A DNA stretch of 42,665 bases, from NCBI RefSeq assembly GCF_000499385.1, contig NW_013653383.1:1-42665 (forward strand). The letters are read 5' to 3'. Under the pieces are notes generated by a model that saw nothing but the letters and a program-made list of their open reading frames with translations, made no database searches and had not been told where the DNA came from. This stretch comes from Eimeria necatrix. Lineage: Eukaryota; Apicomplexa; Conoidasida; Eucoccidiorida; Eimeriidae. The position numbers and the translations under genes are program-made. Shown here one piece after another: positions 1 through 12,496 of this stretch (positions are counted from its first letter, which is position 1; every line of letters starts with the position of its first letter).

Positions 1-3000
1 TCGAAGGCTCTACGACTGCAGACACAGCAAATCGATACTTCCAGACAGGATGCTCTAGTGCTCCTTGCGTGCTGGGCTGCAGAGCTGCACCGACGCTCGC
101 GGGGCTTTTCTATACTCTTCTACCGCTAGTACACAGTGCTCAACACTTTAAGTAGTTGGGCGAAGCCTTCCGGCAGTCTACCCCACGCTCTACGTCTACA
201 GGCACGACATTGCAACACTCTCGCGCAAGGTGACGTTTCGCCTCAGCGTAGGGCTTCATTGCACTTCACTGCTTTCAGTTAGAAGCCTTTAACGAGCGCA
301 CACAGCGCACGGCACATGGATAGAGCGTCCATGTTGTGGACGCATTTGGTTTGCCTCTAAAGCATTCTCATGTCACCAAGGAAGAAGCACAAACGTTCTC
401 CTGGGCGCTTCGTCTGTACTACGCTAGTGAGACCGTCTGGCGGTCGCGTTGGCATTTGATGTCTTTCACATTCTATGGCACTCTATCCTGCAAGAGCCCG
501 CAGCAGCCAGCGAACCACGGACTGCAGTTGTATGTTTTGGAAGAAAGGGTGCCCTAGGACCGAAAGCATTTGGCAGTCGTTACAGGCCCCCGAGAATTCC
601 ACTCAGTTTCTACAATGTTTCGACAAAAACAGAAGCCGCGGACACGCCTCGCAACCTCCATAGTTCCTCTGAATCCAGCTGCGCCGTGTTGCTGCATGGC
701 CTTGAAAACACTGACACGCTACAAGGAATAGAAGCCAACAACCCATGCAGCAAGAATTTTGAATGTGGTGGCGCCACAGATATGCGCCTCAGATGAAGAA
801 GGCGACAACGTCCTAAGCTCGTTCCTCCGGCTAACCCTGCTAGTTGCAAAGCTAGGAATACTCAGTGGAAGTTGAATGCATAATGCGAGACTTCCACGTT
901 CTCGTTTAGTCAGACATGCATCTGCCTGGGTGACAATGCAACTTCACGTGGTGTCTGCCCACACAATCACGCTGGATAGATGCCACGATGCTCTGCCTGC
1001 TTTTCTAAAGGCTCCTCATACTCTGGCATTCTTGCCTAGGGTCATAAGCAAGCGCGCGCAGACTTTCGACGTACTCTAGGCTCTGCGTGCGTACAGTCAA
1101 TAGAGAAACGCCAACTAAAATGATGAACTTCTTTTTTGGCATGACGCTTCATTCGCTGTTTGGTGAGAAAATCGACGGACAAATGGCACAGATCACAAAA
1201 TAGGCCCTGCATGGTAGGGGTTATCGCTTCTCGGTGCACGACTGCCTTCTCGCAAACACAACATACACAGCGTCGGCAGGGGTCTTGCGGAATTGTAATC
1301 CCCTTCTTCTGCAAACAATGACTTAGCCATTTAGTTCCGACCGCTTGCAAAACCGTCAACAAAATCGCTGTTCATCACTAATATCTCTGACTAGTTTCAA
1401 CCCAAAACCAGGAAGCGGTCCAGTGCCACCAATGAAACCAAAATTATCCCCATTTAAACTCGTGCAGGCAGTCTATCTGCAACATTGCTATCGGAACGTG
1501 CCAGGCTTCAATCCGTAACATGCAGCCAACGGGGCAGCGTCAAAACACTGCGGAAATGTAAGCCTTTGAGCAACAATATACATGCACAACACAAGCGCAT
1601 TCTTCGCACTGCCGCGTGCGACCGTTCTACAAGCACGCTGTTTAAATAAGCTCTACGACGGCTGATTTCGCATCTCCCTCCTGCAACGACGCGGTATGCA
1701 GCCGCAACGACACTAGCAACTTCGTTCGGCCGCTACCTGCACGACCGTCCTGCACAGACGCGTCAAACCTCATCGTGCATCGCTGCACGCAGGTCATCCT
1801 CTTGCAAACCCGAATAGAAGTGATGATGAATCCTCACGAGCCGTTTGGCGTTTCATTTCAGGCTCGGCGTTTGCACACCGAACCGGGACACGATCGCAAA
1901 GGGCCCGACGCTCCAACTCAAAACATGCCTCTTCTCATTTTGAACTGCCAAAATCCACACAAACACACCAAGAAACCTGTCCTGTCTTTCCACATGCATG
2001 CAGCACTCCCGCAGTAGTAAGTTTTGATCAATGCGCTGCGATTTCACTGCACACGCGTCAGAAAATGCTGCACAACAATAGAGACACTTAACCTAGCTGC
2101 AGGCATAGGTTCTGAACGAAAAGGCAGCGTACACAGCAAAAACGACCAGTGGTCCTTGAATGCCGTCGTGAAACGCCGTTCAGACTCTATAACGCCTTGT
2201 AGGGGTGGAAAGGGAGACATGTGGAGCAATTTTCCCAAATTCTCCATACCTCTCTGCACAATGTCAGCGCCACGCAGGTGCACAATCCAGCATGGCCCTT
2301 GCCAAAAAGGATAAACTACACGCAGCAACCTGTATTCAACATGCGAAATCACAGGCGGGAATGAAGCGTGGACTTTTGAACAACAGCGCGCGCCCATCCC
2401 ACGGACGCATCCATCTATTCGCCAAACTAAACATCGCCGAGTACACAAAATGTCTAATCCACGAAGGCAAGGCTTACACGTCCGTTGCGCGGCCATGCGC
2501 AGTCCCCGTTTGCCCGACAAAAGCTCGTTCTGCGGCGGCGGCGTGCACGACCTTGTTGCATGAAAATGTCGAGACTCGCCGTGCAACTCCGTACACCCGT
2601 CGCTCCCTTGCATTGTGCCTATCGGTCTTAGCAACAGCACGCAACTGTTGAAGGACACTCATCAAACTCCAGTTCGAAATAATTAAGCGCCAGACAGTCT
2701 GATGATCTGCTACAATATGATCATCTACACGCCCTCCCTTTACTGCAAAAATCCATGGAAACCGGCCAAAACGCACAAAATGCGCGATGAATGTCCGATA
2801 TTTTTAAAATGCTAACGCATGCCCTTTGACCTGGCACTACAGCTTTTGTTCTTATGACACAAAACGGGAAAAGAGCAAACACCGCCTTGCGAACATTACC
2901 TGCCTTTGTTGTTTGTCACCGTGTGGCGACCACTGGCAAATTCGCTGCGTAGGAGGGTGGACTCTAATGAATTCCACATCAGCCTACAACAATCAAAGGC

Positions 3001-6000
3001 GGTGTGTTGAACGCAGAATCTTCGAGGCAACTGAAGCCTACGCATCCTTTTGTTTGTGCGCATGTGGCGTATCCTTGCCCCCAAACAACTCACTTTCTGC
3101 TTTCCCACAAGCGACCAACACATTTGCTCGCTACCTGGCAAAATATCGCAAGCGAATAGCTTTCATAAAAGCCACCAGCTCGAACAAAGTGCTTACCCAT
3201 AAGCAGCTATGAATTTCAATCTAAGCAAGGCCTGAACAAATCAGCGGACTCCACAAAATCATTCTCTTGCGGTGGCAAGGAATATTTGTGCAAGTTGTAC
3301 CACGAGTCAAATGGGCGAAGCAGTTGACACTCCGCCGCTATATGGTTATTAAAATAACTCCACAGATATTTTTCTCATCTATTGGCACGCAAAGATACAG
3401 TTGTCTATTCTATACAGCGAAGCATCCGGATACACATAAAAGCACTTCCTTGGTAGGCCTCATGCCGACTGGCTAGTTATTCCCCCAGACTGAGGGGGGC
3501 ACAAATAATACACAAACTCGTCATGCTTCACTCTTGACAAAACGCAAAAAGCAAGTAATGCTACTGCGCACCGAGCACCAGTTATGCAGAATCATGCCTA
3601 TGAGCACAATGTGTCCAGACGTGGCGATTGACTACTGCCAAGCGCACTTCCTGAGCAACCTCATGCTCGTCGCAATCAAGCAGGCGGCTGAATGCTCGGC
3701 TGGTAGTCGGCATGCTAGCCTACAACGCTTTTCCTGCTCATTGCTTACCGGAATAACATTCAGAAAAGCCATTTTGAATAACATTCATAAAAAACCGTTT
3801 GTTCTGAACATAACCCAAAAGGATAACGGACAAATCGTTTTACGTGACTTGCAGTGCCGCAGATAATCGGCAAAGCTATCTCAGGAAGCCGCATATTAAC
3901 AGAAAGCTTGCTACCTATGGCATCGCACTAATGCGTTATGATTTGGTGGACTGAAGCAACCCTACAGCGGATAAGTTGCACCTAACATTGAGTATCGGCA
4001 GCGTGGACTTTACATCTACGAGCACCCGGCAGGTCTGGACGGCGACTGCCAGCATACGCACTTTCTGGGAGATCACAGGTTCGTGGCAATCCAGCAAGCA
4101 GCTGAGTGCTGGGCTATGAATAGTCGTCAGCAGTGCCACGTGAAAGCTTTCCTTTAAACGATATTCAAAAACACTAAAGCTTGCAGCGCGTCAGTCCTTC
4201 ACTTTTCTACGAGGGCGCTTATGCGAAAGATGTAACGCAGTATCTGCGTTGCATAAACGCTTGGCTGCTGTTCTGTCTCCCGCTGCAACATCTGCACCTC
4301 TCATAACACCAGTCGCATTTCTGAAGCCAATGTCCCGGAAAGAAGTTTCAGTGTTGCTTAACGTGTTGGCTGTGAGCTGGAACCTTTTTAGATATCGCAA
4401 TGATAAGTACCTTTTACTTGGATCCATCTGGATACGCTGCAGTCGTAGGGTGCCGCAGCGTGCAACAATGCAGCAATGCATCATTTGCTCAACTTTTGTC
4501 ACTGGTTTATTTCATCTAGCTCTGAAGACGGCTGCTCACACATTGATTCAGACCGTGGTGAAATATAATCGCTTGCTCACAATTTTGACCTTGGCAAGCA
4601 AGTAAATTCCTCTTGGCCAAGCGTTTTGGATACTCACCTTATTGAGGCAGAGGCCGGTACATGATACAAGTCCTACGGAAGCCGGCGCTCGGACGCTGAA
4701 CCCCAAAACCTTGTCCCCCAACCCTAAATGGCAGCTTCCTAATTTTGCCTCGAGCTGCGGTATTTTTTGAAGCCGCATTTAGTCAGGTATGGGTTAATTC
4801 GTTTCATAGCAATCGCAATTTGGCATTTGCGCGCTCTCTGAGAGCTCACCGAAAATGCAAAATGTGACAGCTTTTCAGCGGCCTTCCAGCCAAACGTTGC
4901 GAAGAAAAGTGCAACACATTCAGGCTACATGCTGGAGGTTTCCCTGCTCACGCGCGGAAAAATGTCATACGTGCCAACTCAGTGTTACAGCATTCATAGC
5001 AGAGATGTATTTTGATGTACTTTTGGGAATGTCCGTTTCAAGTCTCATGTGTGACCGTGCAATGCACCTAATGTGTTATGAAGCTCTTCTACGCATGAAA
5101 GTATTCCTGTCTTCCTTTATGCGGAAATGTTTGTCCACTTCGGCGCACTTTGGCCATCACCGTATTAAAAGATATTTCCCAGTTTTTTGTTTTCTGCTTT
5201 GGTGCCACCGCACAGATATTACGCGGACAAGAAAAGTATACATGAGTCGGTGGCTACGTGCCATTCGAGGACTCATCATTCTGTCTCACACGGCTTTTGG
5301 CCCCTGGTTTCTGCCACGATGTAAGTAGTATCGTACGATTCCCTGCATATTGCACTGGTTTCCTGGAGCTCGTACGGCCAAGATAAAGACTGTTAGCCAC
5401 TAAGCAAATGCCTTCTGCGAGGGCAGAAGGCATTTGCTGGATACAAATCCAAAAACGCTTCAACCAGGAATCAAGTTGTCCGGTGCCATTCTGTTGCCTT
5501 TAGATAGCGACGTAAGTAAAACAAAGGCTGCTTTCGCATTTTGCGCCCAGCAATTACAGACTACCTCTCATGAACCTAAAGAATTCCTGGGTTTATGAAA
5601 ATGCTCATGGTTTCCCTCTGATTAAACGAGAGGCTGCTTAATCCTTCATGACAATCAGCTTGCGCATAGTGTATTGAGGGGACTACATGCCAATCAACAA
5701 AGTGCACAGCTTTTTCCCGAGAATAAATGCAGTAGAAACAAGCATATTCATCGGCCAGATAGATATAACGTAACGGTCCTTAGTAAGCATTAATCATCTG
5801 TGACTTTATGCCGTTGCAGCAAGGAATCTAAAATGCAACTCGAAGCAAGCCAACTCAAAGTGGCATGTAAGAACTGTCCAACAGCAGCAATTCCCACATC
5901 TACAGGCGAAACGTTCTTATAACAAGGCAAGCGACGTTTGGATAGACTGTGCCCACATGCTAGCTTTACCGGCTCACCGACTGGAAATTCCGCATGCTAC

Positions 6001-6900
6001 TGAATAACGCGCGGGTGTGCAATATAAGACCGCACTAATTGCTTAAACGTCCAGCGCCCACAGCAACGTGCACGTTTGATAGCCATGCCTGCGCACGCCT
6101 CACTGTTCTGCGCGGGCACTGCATAGAAACCCAAGTTCAAACCATGTGCCTTTAACTGGAGGTTAACCACCGGCGGACGGTTGCATGGAGTGGACAAATG
6201 TCCTTCTGTATTGACCGCAGAATACTGAACGAAAAGGCGGAAATGCAGGCAGGGCGCAGAAACATAGGAAGTGTGCAGTTTTATGCCTCGGCGCATCTGG
6301 TTTTGAAGATTGACGCTCTTTGCTGCATCTAAGTTCGCCAGTTTTCGCGTAGCACAGTACATGAAGGGCAGTCGCATCATATTGCATTTAGATCGCGGGC
6401 TAGCTGCTCTGTTTGCAGACGAAGCGGCCTTAAGAATGGCCGTCCAGAGTATCCGCACTTTCTTGAATGCGTTGGGATCTGTTGCCTATGCATTTTTAAG
6501 GAGGCATGAGAGTACCCGAAAGTATTCGAATGACCAGCGTTGCAATCGCTGCCATGCAATGCCCCATCCTAGGCATGGGCATGAGGCGCGCTCCAAGCTT
6601 TGCATATGCTCACACGCACTCTCAAGTTGAGCGCGTGCTGCGCAGAATGGAGTCTGGCCACTGCTGCTCCATCATTCACGATAAAAGTGCTCGCAACAGC
6701 ACGTGGCACGTTCAATCCACCAGCATTGTCGGCTCTAATCATTGTTTGAGCAGCCAGTTATCGTAGAAAACAGTTGCAAACTGCACAAACTGCCGCGGGT
6801 CACCAGCAAGCAAGCCGTTTCTATAGGAACTCCAAAACATTTTCTAGTTTGCGGCGAAGCAGTTGCGTGCGAAAGATGACATTCCTGCATACGCAACAAA
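1..6900. other. Gene-poor diverged sequence, probable left continuation of the satellite
   Basis: No gene is recognised here. Reading frames on both strands are short and overlap each other, with no signal peptide, domain or convincing splice pattern. A few stretches resemble modules of the array to the right. Around 935-950 the bases after GACA read like the array's ATGCAACTT module. Around 182-210 a CTCTACGTCTACAGGCACG stretch resembles the core at 12,326. Around 3,660 and 4,080 two related pieces about 418 bp apart share the pattern GTCGCAATC or GTGGCAATC, then AGCAGGCGGCTGAATGCT or a close variant. I read this as an older, more decayed part of the same repeat family, but the match is weak and the left limit of the array is not defined. 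Confidence 0.35.
5403..5438. repeat. Perfect 16-bp inverted repeat with 4-nt loop
   Basis: Bases 5,403-5,418 (AGCAAATGCCTTCTGC) are the exact reverse complement of 5,423-5,438, with GAGG between them. A perfect stem of this length is very unlikely by chance in 42 kb, and it stands out in sequence that is otherwise diverged. No gene is recognised beside it, so its role is unknown: small-RNA precursor, cruciform, or the trace of a recent short inverted duplication. Confidence 0.85.
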
Positions 6901-8479
6901 CAAACCCTACACATGTTACACATGCTTGCAGGAACTTCCTGCCCGTGTGCATCGGCACGCACCGTACATTTGAGATGCACGCCCCTTTCTTGCATGCCTA
7001 CAAAGGGAACGTTACTTCGTTAAGCCTTCTGCATTCTACGCCAGGCTTTGCACCTGCCTACTCGGCAGACAAACGCTTTCACACAGCCGAATGCTTCACC
7101 TCAACGTAGGCCTTCACACGACCACCACGATCAACGTCGCGTCACCAAATCCGCATTCGAAGTGCTCACAATTCTCATTCACAGAGTTTCCCGTGGAGCC
7201 ATTGTGCCCGCGTCAATCTTGAGAAAAATGACGGAAAATTTCTCCTGCCCACACTACCTGGCTGATCTCTGCCTCTTCCTGGCAACCATTAACAAGCTTT
7301 CTGTACACTGCAATCGTCTCTTACCGGTTATAGAAGCCTTCAAGCATCGAACGCCGTATATCAATGCCGTTGTCCTGAATACCAAATCCTACGCGATTTC
7401 CTTCTCCGGCACTCGCAGAGCGCCTTGATCCTCCACGCACCTCCTGCCCCGCATATATTGAACTGCAGTACATCCCATACATACAGCCTTACCTGGCCAG
7501 TATACATTCACTGCTCACACTGGGCATACCTGAGAGTTTCACAACTCTCTGGATTGTCGACGGAACCGCAGATGCAGACAGTACAAAAGCGAATTTCCAC
7601 CAACCACAAGTACGTACAATCACTTCATACGCTGTGAGCAATCCCCCCACAACGTTTCCTGCAGTAGCAACCCGGTGATATGTCGTACATCCTGCATGAG
7701 TGGCCCATAATCTGGTTGCGCACTACGTCATTGCCACGTAAGTGCGAAGGCGGTCCTGACCAGGCGAAATGTTGTGCCGCCTTCGCTATTCCCCAGTATC
7801 TGGGTACGGCAACTGACTTTCGCGCAGATGCAATGGCTGGCACGCTGCTTTTGAAAAACGCCAAACGACAAGTAACTTCTCGCGCTCGTTCCTGCTGCTT
7901 CGAAGACACACGCGAAAGGTGGACGGCACGACAGCAGCGTACGCCCTTTTTCATTGGCAGGTTCTTCGACTTGCCAAACCCCTCTTCCGCGATAGGAAAA
8001 TGTACTGTGTCTCTTTCCTACAGAACTACCTCCTGCATATGCTGCCTATAATCAAGCGATCTCCTGCCTGCGCAACAATACTAACGTCGCGTGGCGGCTA
8101 CTCGGACAACCATATCGACACTCATCGTACCGTTCTACACGTCAATAAGTCTCTTGCCTAACTGCGAAGCACACAGTTCTTCGACTATCTGCACCAGCCT
8201 CAACGCCTGCATCCCCACCAGGCAAGCACTCTCAGGCAAACAGACGCTTCTCCCCCGCATGAGCCTCAAGTTGACCGTCACTGCTGCCAACCACAAAAAC
8301 AACCAAAACCGCACTGAGAGCACGGAACATGATCACAGCGTCCACTCTTTTCGCGCATGTTGTTCGCTGTGAGATCTTTGCATCTACGCAAACAATCCCG
8401 CCTCATTGCCGCCTTGTCACAAATGCCGTCGAGTTCGCTGCTCACCATAGGCGACTGTGACTGATTCCACAACAGCCTA

Positions 8480-8615
8480 CAGCATCGAACATCGTGTATT
8501 GATAGCACCATCCCAGCGCTTTATTTCACACAATATCCGGTCTGTTTCAGCATCAAACGCCGTGTATTGGTAGCACCATCTCAGCGCTTTATTTTACACA
8601 ATATCCGGTCTGTTT
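8480..8615. repeat. 68-bp tandem duplication
   Basis: Two adjacent copies, 8,480-8,547 and 8,548-8,615, each start at CAGCATC and end at CCGGTCTGTTT, with only a few substitutions. They lie inside the satellite block and are much more alike than the monomers are, so this is a younger local event. Confidence 0.9.
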
Positions 8616-8784
8616 GTTCGCAGCCCTTCCTTATTGTCATTCTGCATCGTACCGTCACAGCCATTTGTGAACAGTAAGTCGTCACTGCTCTCGATGCATA
8701 TGACTAACCACTCTATACAGTCGTAAAGCAACCGTAAGCAACTAACAACCGACCCAAAGCAACTATCAATTCTCGCATATTCCA

Positions 8785-8824
8785 GCAAAGCGCCATTCTT
8801 TTTCGCAAAGCGCCATTCTTTTTC
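8785..8824. repeat. 20-bp exact tandem duplication
   Basis: The unit GCAAAGCGCCATTCTTTTTC occurs twice in a row at 8,785-8,804 and 8,805-8,824 without a mismatch. It is consistent with replication slippage. Confidence 0.9.
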
Positions 8825-11800
8825 TACGCCGTTACCACCAACACTTACAGTACGCGTCATGGCATACTATCTACACCGTTTCGTCGTCTCTGGCCGAGCA
8901 ACGCGTCATCGCCACGCAGCAGCAAAAGCCGCCATGCTGTTCGCGAAATACTTCTTACCAGATGCAGTGTTATGTATCTGACATCAAGTACACATCAAAA
9001 AGATGGATTGCAGAATAACACCGTACACCCACTTTGATATAGTAATCTTCCAGCCCTCAAGACCAGGCTACACTACCCTAAATCAAGGACAGCAAGACTA
9101 GCATGACCATTGTATGACAAGCATTTCACCTTACTTCTATACAAATGCAACATTGCTCGCAGGCCTCGTGCACGATAATCTCAAGTATGCCTAAGACATC
9201 GTTATGCACCTTTGCAAGCGCGCCATTCCCTCGTATAAGCTGTCTCATCAGTCCCGACAAAGCATTTGATGACCTGCTCTGGCCTCTGCGTGTGCACACC
9301 CAAGAGGCAGGCACTCTCTGGCAACCACTGCCTTACCGTGAGACTTCATTCGCTCTCATTTCTCCAGCGTAACATGTTAAAGAGCGCAGAGTCCATTGCA
9401 TATGTTCTTGTAGTTCACAGTTTCGGTGCACCCCCTTTTGCCTTTTAAGGTCAACATTCATTTCAAAAAAACGGAGGAATGTTATTCCGTCCTTTCCACC
9501 TGCCGGATTTCCTCGTCAGCTCGTGACGACCCTCAACGAATATTCCATGTATTACCCGCAGTGCTTCCTGGCCTTCAACCCACCTTTTCTTTTTCGTGAT
9601 ACAAGCAACTCGCCCAGCGTCACTTCTGACCACTATGACTTACTGCCTAGGAGTGAGTGTTACACAACCTTCCAGACGCCCCAGCAAACTGCAACTCTAG
9701 TTTCTGGACATACATTGTTGATCTTCCGTAAACTAGAAGTCGATGCGCAATGCCGTGAAACGCAGCTCAGCACACAAATGTTTTCTCCAGTGGAAAAAGC
9801 GCTAAGCATTACGTGGCGTGCATAAGTTGCCCTGTAAACGTTCTGTTGCACCGCCGTTCCGCCTTTGCAGAGGTAGATACATTGCATGTCAAAGCACAGG
9901 CAGTGCCAAGCGTTCACCGGGGGCGAGCTAAAGAAAAATATGAGGGGCGGAAGGCACGGCAGAAGCTTAGGCACATCACATTAGCGCATTCTTCTAGCCG
10001 CTGAAGCCCGAATCCGGTAAAACTCCGCACTTTGTCTTAAATTCGCAGAGACTAGATTTGATTCACCGGATAGTCAGGCATTTGCATGCCTGCCAGTCAA
10101 ATGCAACTTTCTGTGGTTGCAAGATGATCCTACATAGAGACAGTTAAGCTTTCCATGAATTTCTTCACACCATGAATTCCTTGCATGGATGCTATGCCCC
10201 CGCACAAGTCCCACCTTCTATTCCAGCTTCTAAGTCTGCATGCTCAAATGGCAAACCACACCAAATGGACAAAGGCTACGCCTCAGCATGGGCTGCAACA
10301 CGTTCTCCAATACCAGCATCCGGCGCACGCCAACATGCGCAGAATTTACAAATTGGGTTCAGCTTACTCATAGCTTTGATCCACGACCACCATTGGGTCT
10401 GCACACACGTCACAAAGCGAAGCACGGAAAAAATCCCTTCTGTCCTCACCACCTGTACAATTTTGTTGCCTGTCTGTGTCAATTTCAAGATTTCTGCCAA
10501 GTTTAACCGCCATTTAAAGACTCCAGAACAGTTCTACATTCATCGAATACCATGCATCTGGACTACTGTGCTTCTTATTAAATTCTACATATACTTCTCC
10601 TGGCAATTGCAGCGTTTTCTGACCGTCAGCGAACACTCTGCTTCACCCGACGCACGCAATACATCTCGAATTACTTCTGACTAGTCGCCACCGCCACTGC
10701 CGTTCCTGCCCGCAAATGGCAGCCACACAACTCGCTGGTCGCCCGATAGAACTGCAGTGATAAAGTCTGCAAATACAGCTTTCTGCCGCTTTTACTCCAA
10801 CCCGATATGACAAACAGTCACTGTATATCGAGTTTGTTTCTCCTACGTGTCTTGCAGTACGAACCGAATGTCACTTCATCCAAACTGCACAGGCGCCCCT
10901 AATCCGGCTGAGCTCTACGTCCCTACAACGCAAATCAGAAGGCGTCATATTGCTTGCAGAACAGGCGAATTAGTGAGCAGCATAATTTGTTTAGTGGAGA
11001 AGTGCTTAAGAAACAGCTCAAACGTCGATAGCCAAAGAAGAGCACGCACGCGTCCCAGCAGCTCAGTCTTCTTACCGCCAGTAAAGCACACGCTGCAACT
11101 TCAACTTAAGTTGCAAGATGTCTATTCCCCATGTGGCCAGGCGCTCTTCTGCCCGCACCGCGAATAGTGGGAGGCTCCTTGGAAGGCATATCTCTACATA
11201 TTGGTTGGAGCTTGCTGTCCACTTCTAATCGTTGCATACTCTTGAGCATGGAGGTCAAGCAGAACCATCAGTTTCTTCGATGATCTACTATAGGGCTGCA
11301 TTTGCACATTGAAAAGACACAAAGTCTTAGACAGCCAAAAGCCATGACTCAAGCCGAGCCCTCATTCTTCACATATTGTCAACAAACACGGACACAACTG
11401 AAAATGCGCCAAATGCACGCGACAAGCGTCAAGTGCTCCTGATCTGGATGAATGTTATTTTCAGCCACAAGAGTGCTCACGCAATAATGTCACGGAGTAC
11501 AAACTCAGCACGCCCATCAGCGCGCACCAATTGTTTGATTTTAACGGCACCGTTCGCCAACTGTCAACAATTATTCACCACAATCAACGAAAACAGCCTG
11601 CCATCACTAAACGCCAAATATCAGGGCAACTATTCTCGTCATCCAAATCTACACGATCTAATTTTTGCGTATCCCCTACGTTTCCTGCCCCTGAACGCAA
11701 TAGTTGCTTTGCAGAACACACACACCGCACCTACCAACCACACCTTGCAACACCAATTACGATCGGCGCGTTGCATGTGTGCAAAAGTTGTGCAGCTTTG

Positions 11801-12496
11801 TACACGATTCACAGAACTTCAGTCATAGCTGATGCAGAAAAGACGTCCACCAACCAGAAAGGACAAGCAGTTCTTCTTACCGCCATGAAACGCCACTCAA
11901 TAGCTACAGCATTTTCTGCAAAAAGGACCGGTCAATAGGACATCTAACTTGCATATATTTCCCGTGTCTGGCACTGTTACGCAGCAACAAAGGCCTACAA
12001 GCTGCTCGATAACAGAGCCTAAACCACAAGCAGCATGACTTGTTAAAGCAGGAAGCGCCACAGGCATGGCAGGGGGGTGGACAGAACAACAAAAGCGTAC
12101 TTGCAGAACACTAGCGCACTGTTCTAATCGTCAAAACGAGGCTTTACAAGGACAACACACTGAACGTCCTATTTGCGCATGCAGCGTCTGAAATCCGTTG
12201 TGCCACCAGATACCGCCGTCTTCGCCCAAAGAATTATGGCTTGTGAGCGAGCCGTAAAGATGCGCCTAATGCTGTCTCGTGTTTGTATTATCGGTTTACA
12301 CTCTTTTATCCCGCTCGGCGGTCAACTCAGGCCTACCTCAGCCTCTACGTCTGCAGTAACAGCTCACGCAGTTAGGCATTTCTTCTTAGTCCAAGCTTTT
12401 GTTCCTTCTACATTGCCAGCACACATGCAAACGAGATTACACATGCAAAAGGCAAGGTAGACGCTCGATATATTCACTCTTTCGATGAACGCAGTT

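Noticed and set aside
2044..2613. Minus-strand ATG frame of 189 codons
   Set aside because: It is among the longest frames, but an opposite-strand frame of similar length overlaps it, it has no domain, signal or splice logic, and about one frame this long is plausible by chance in a window this size.
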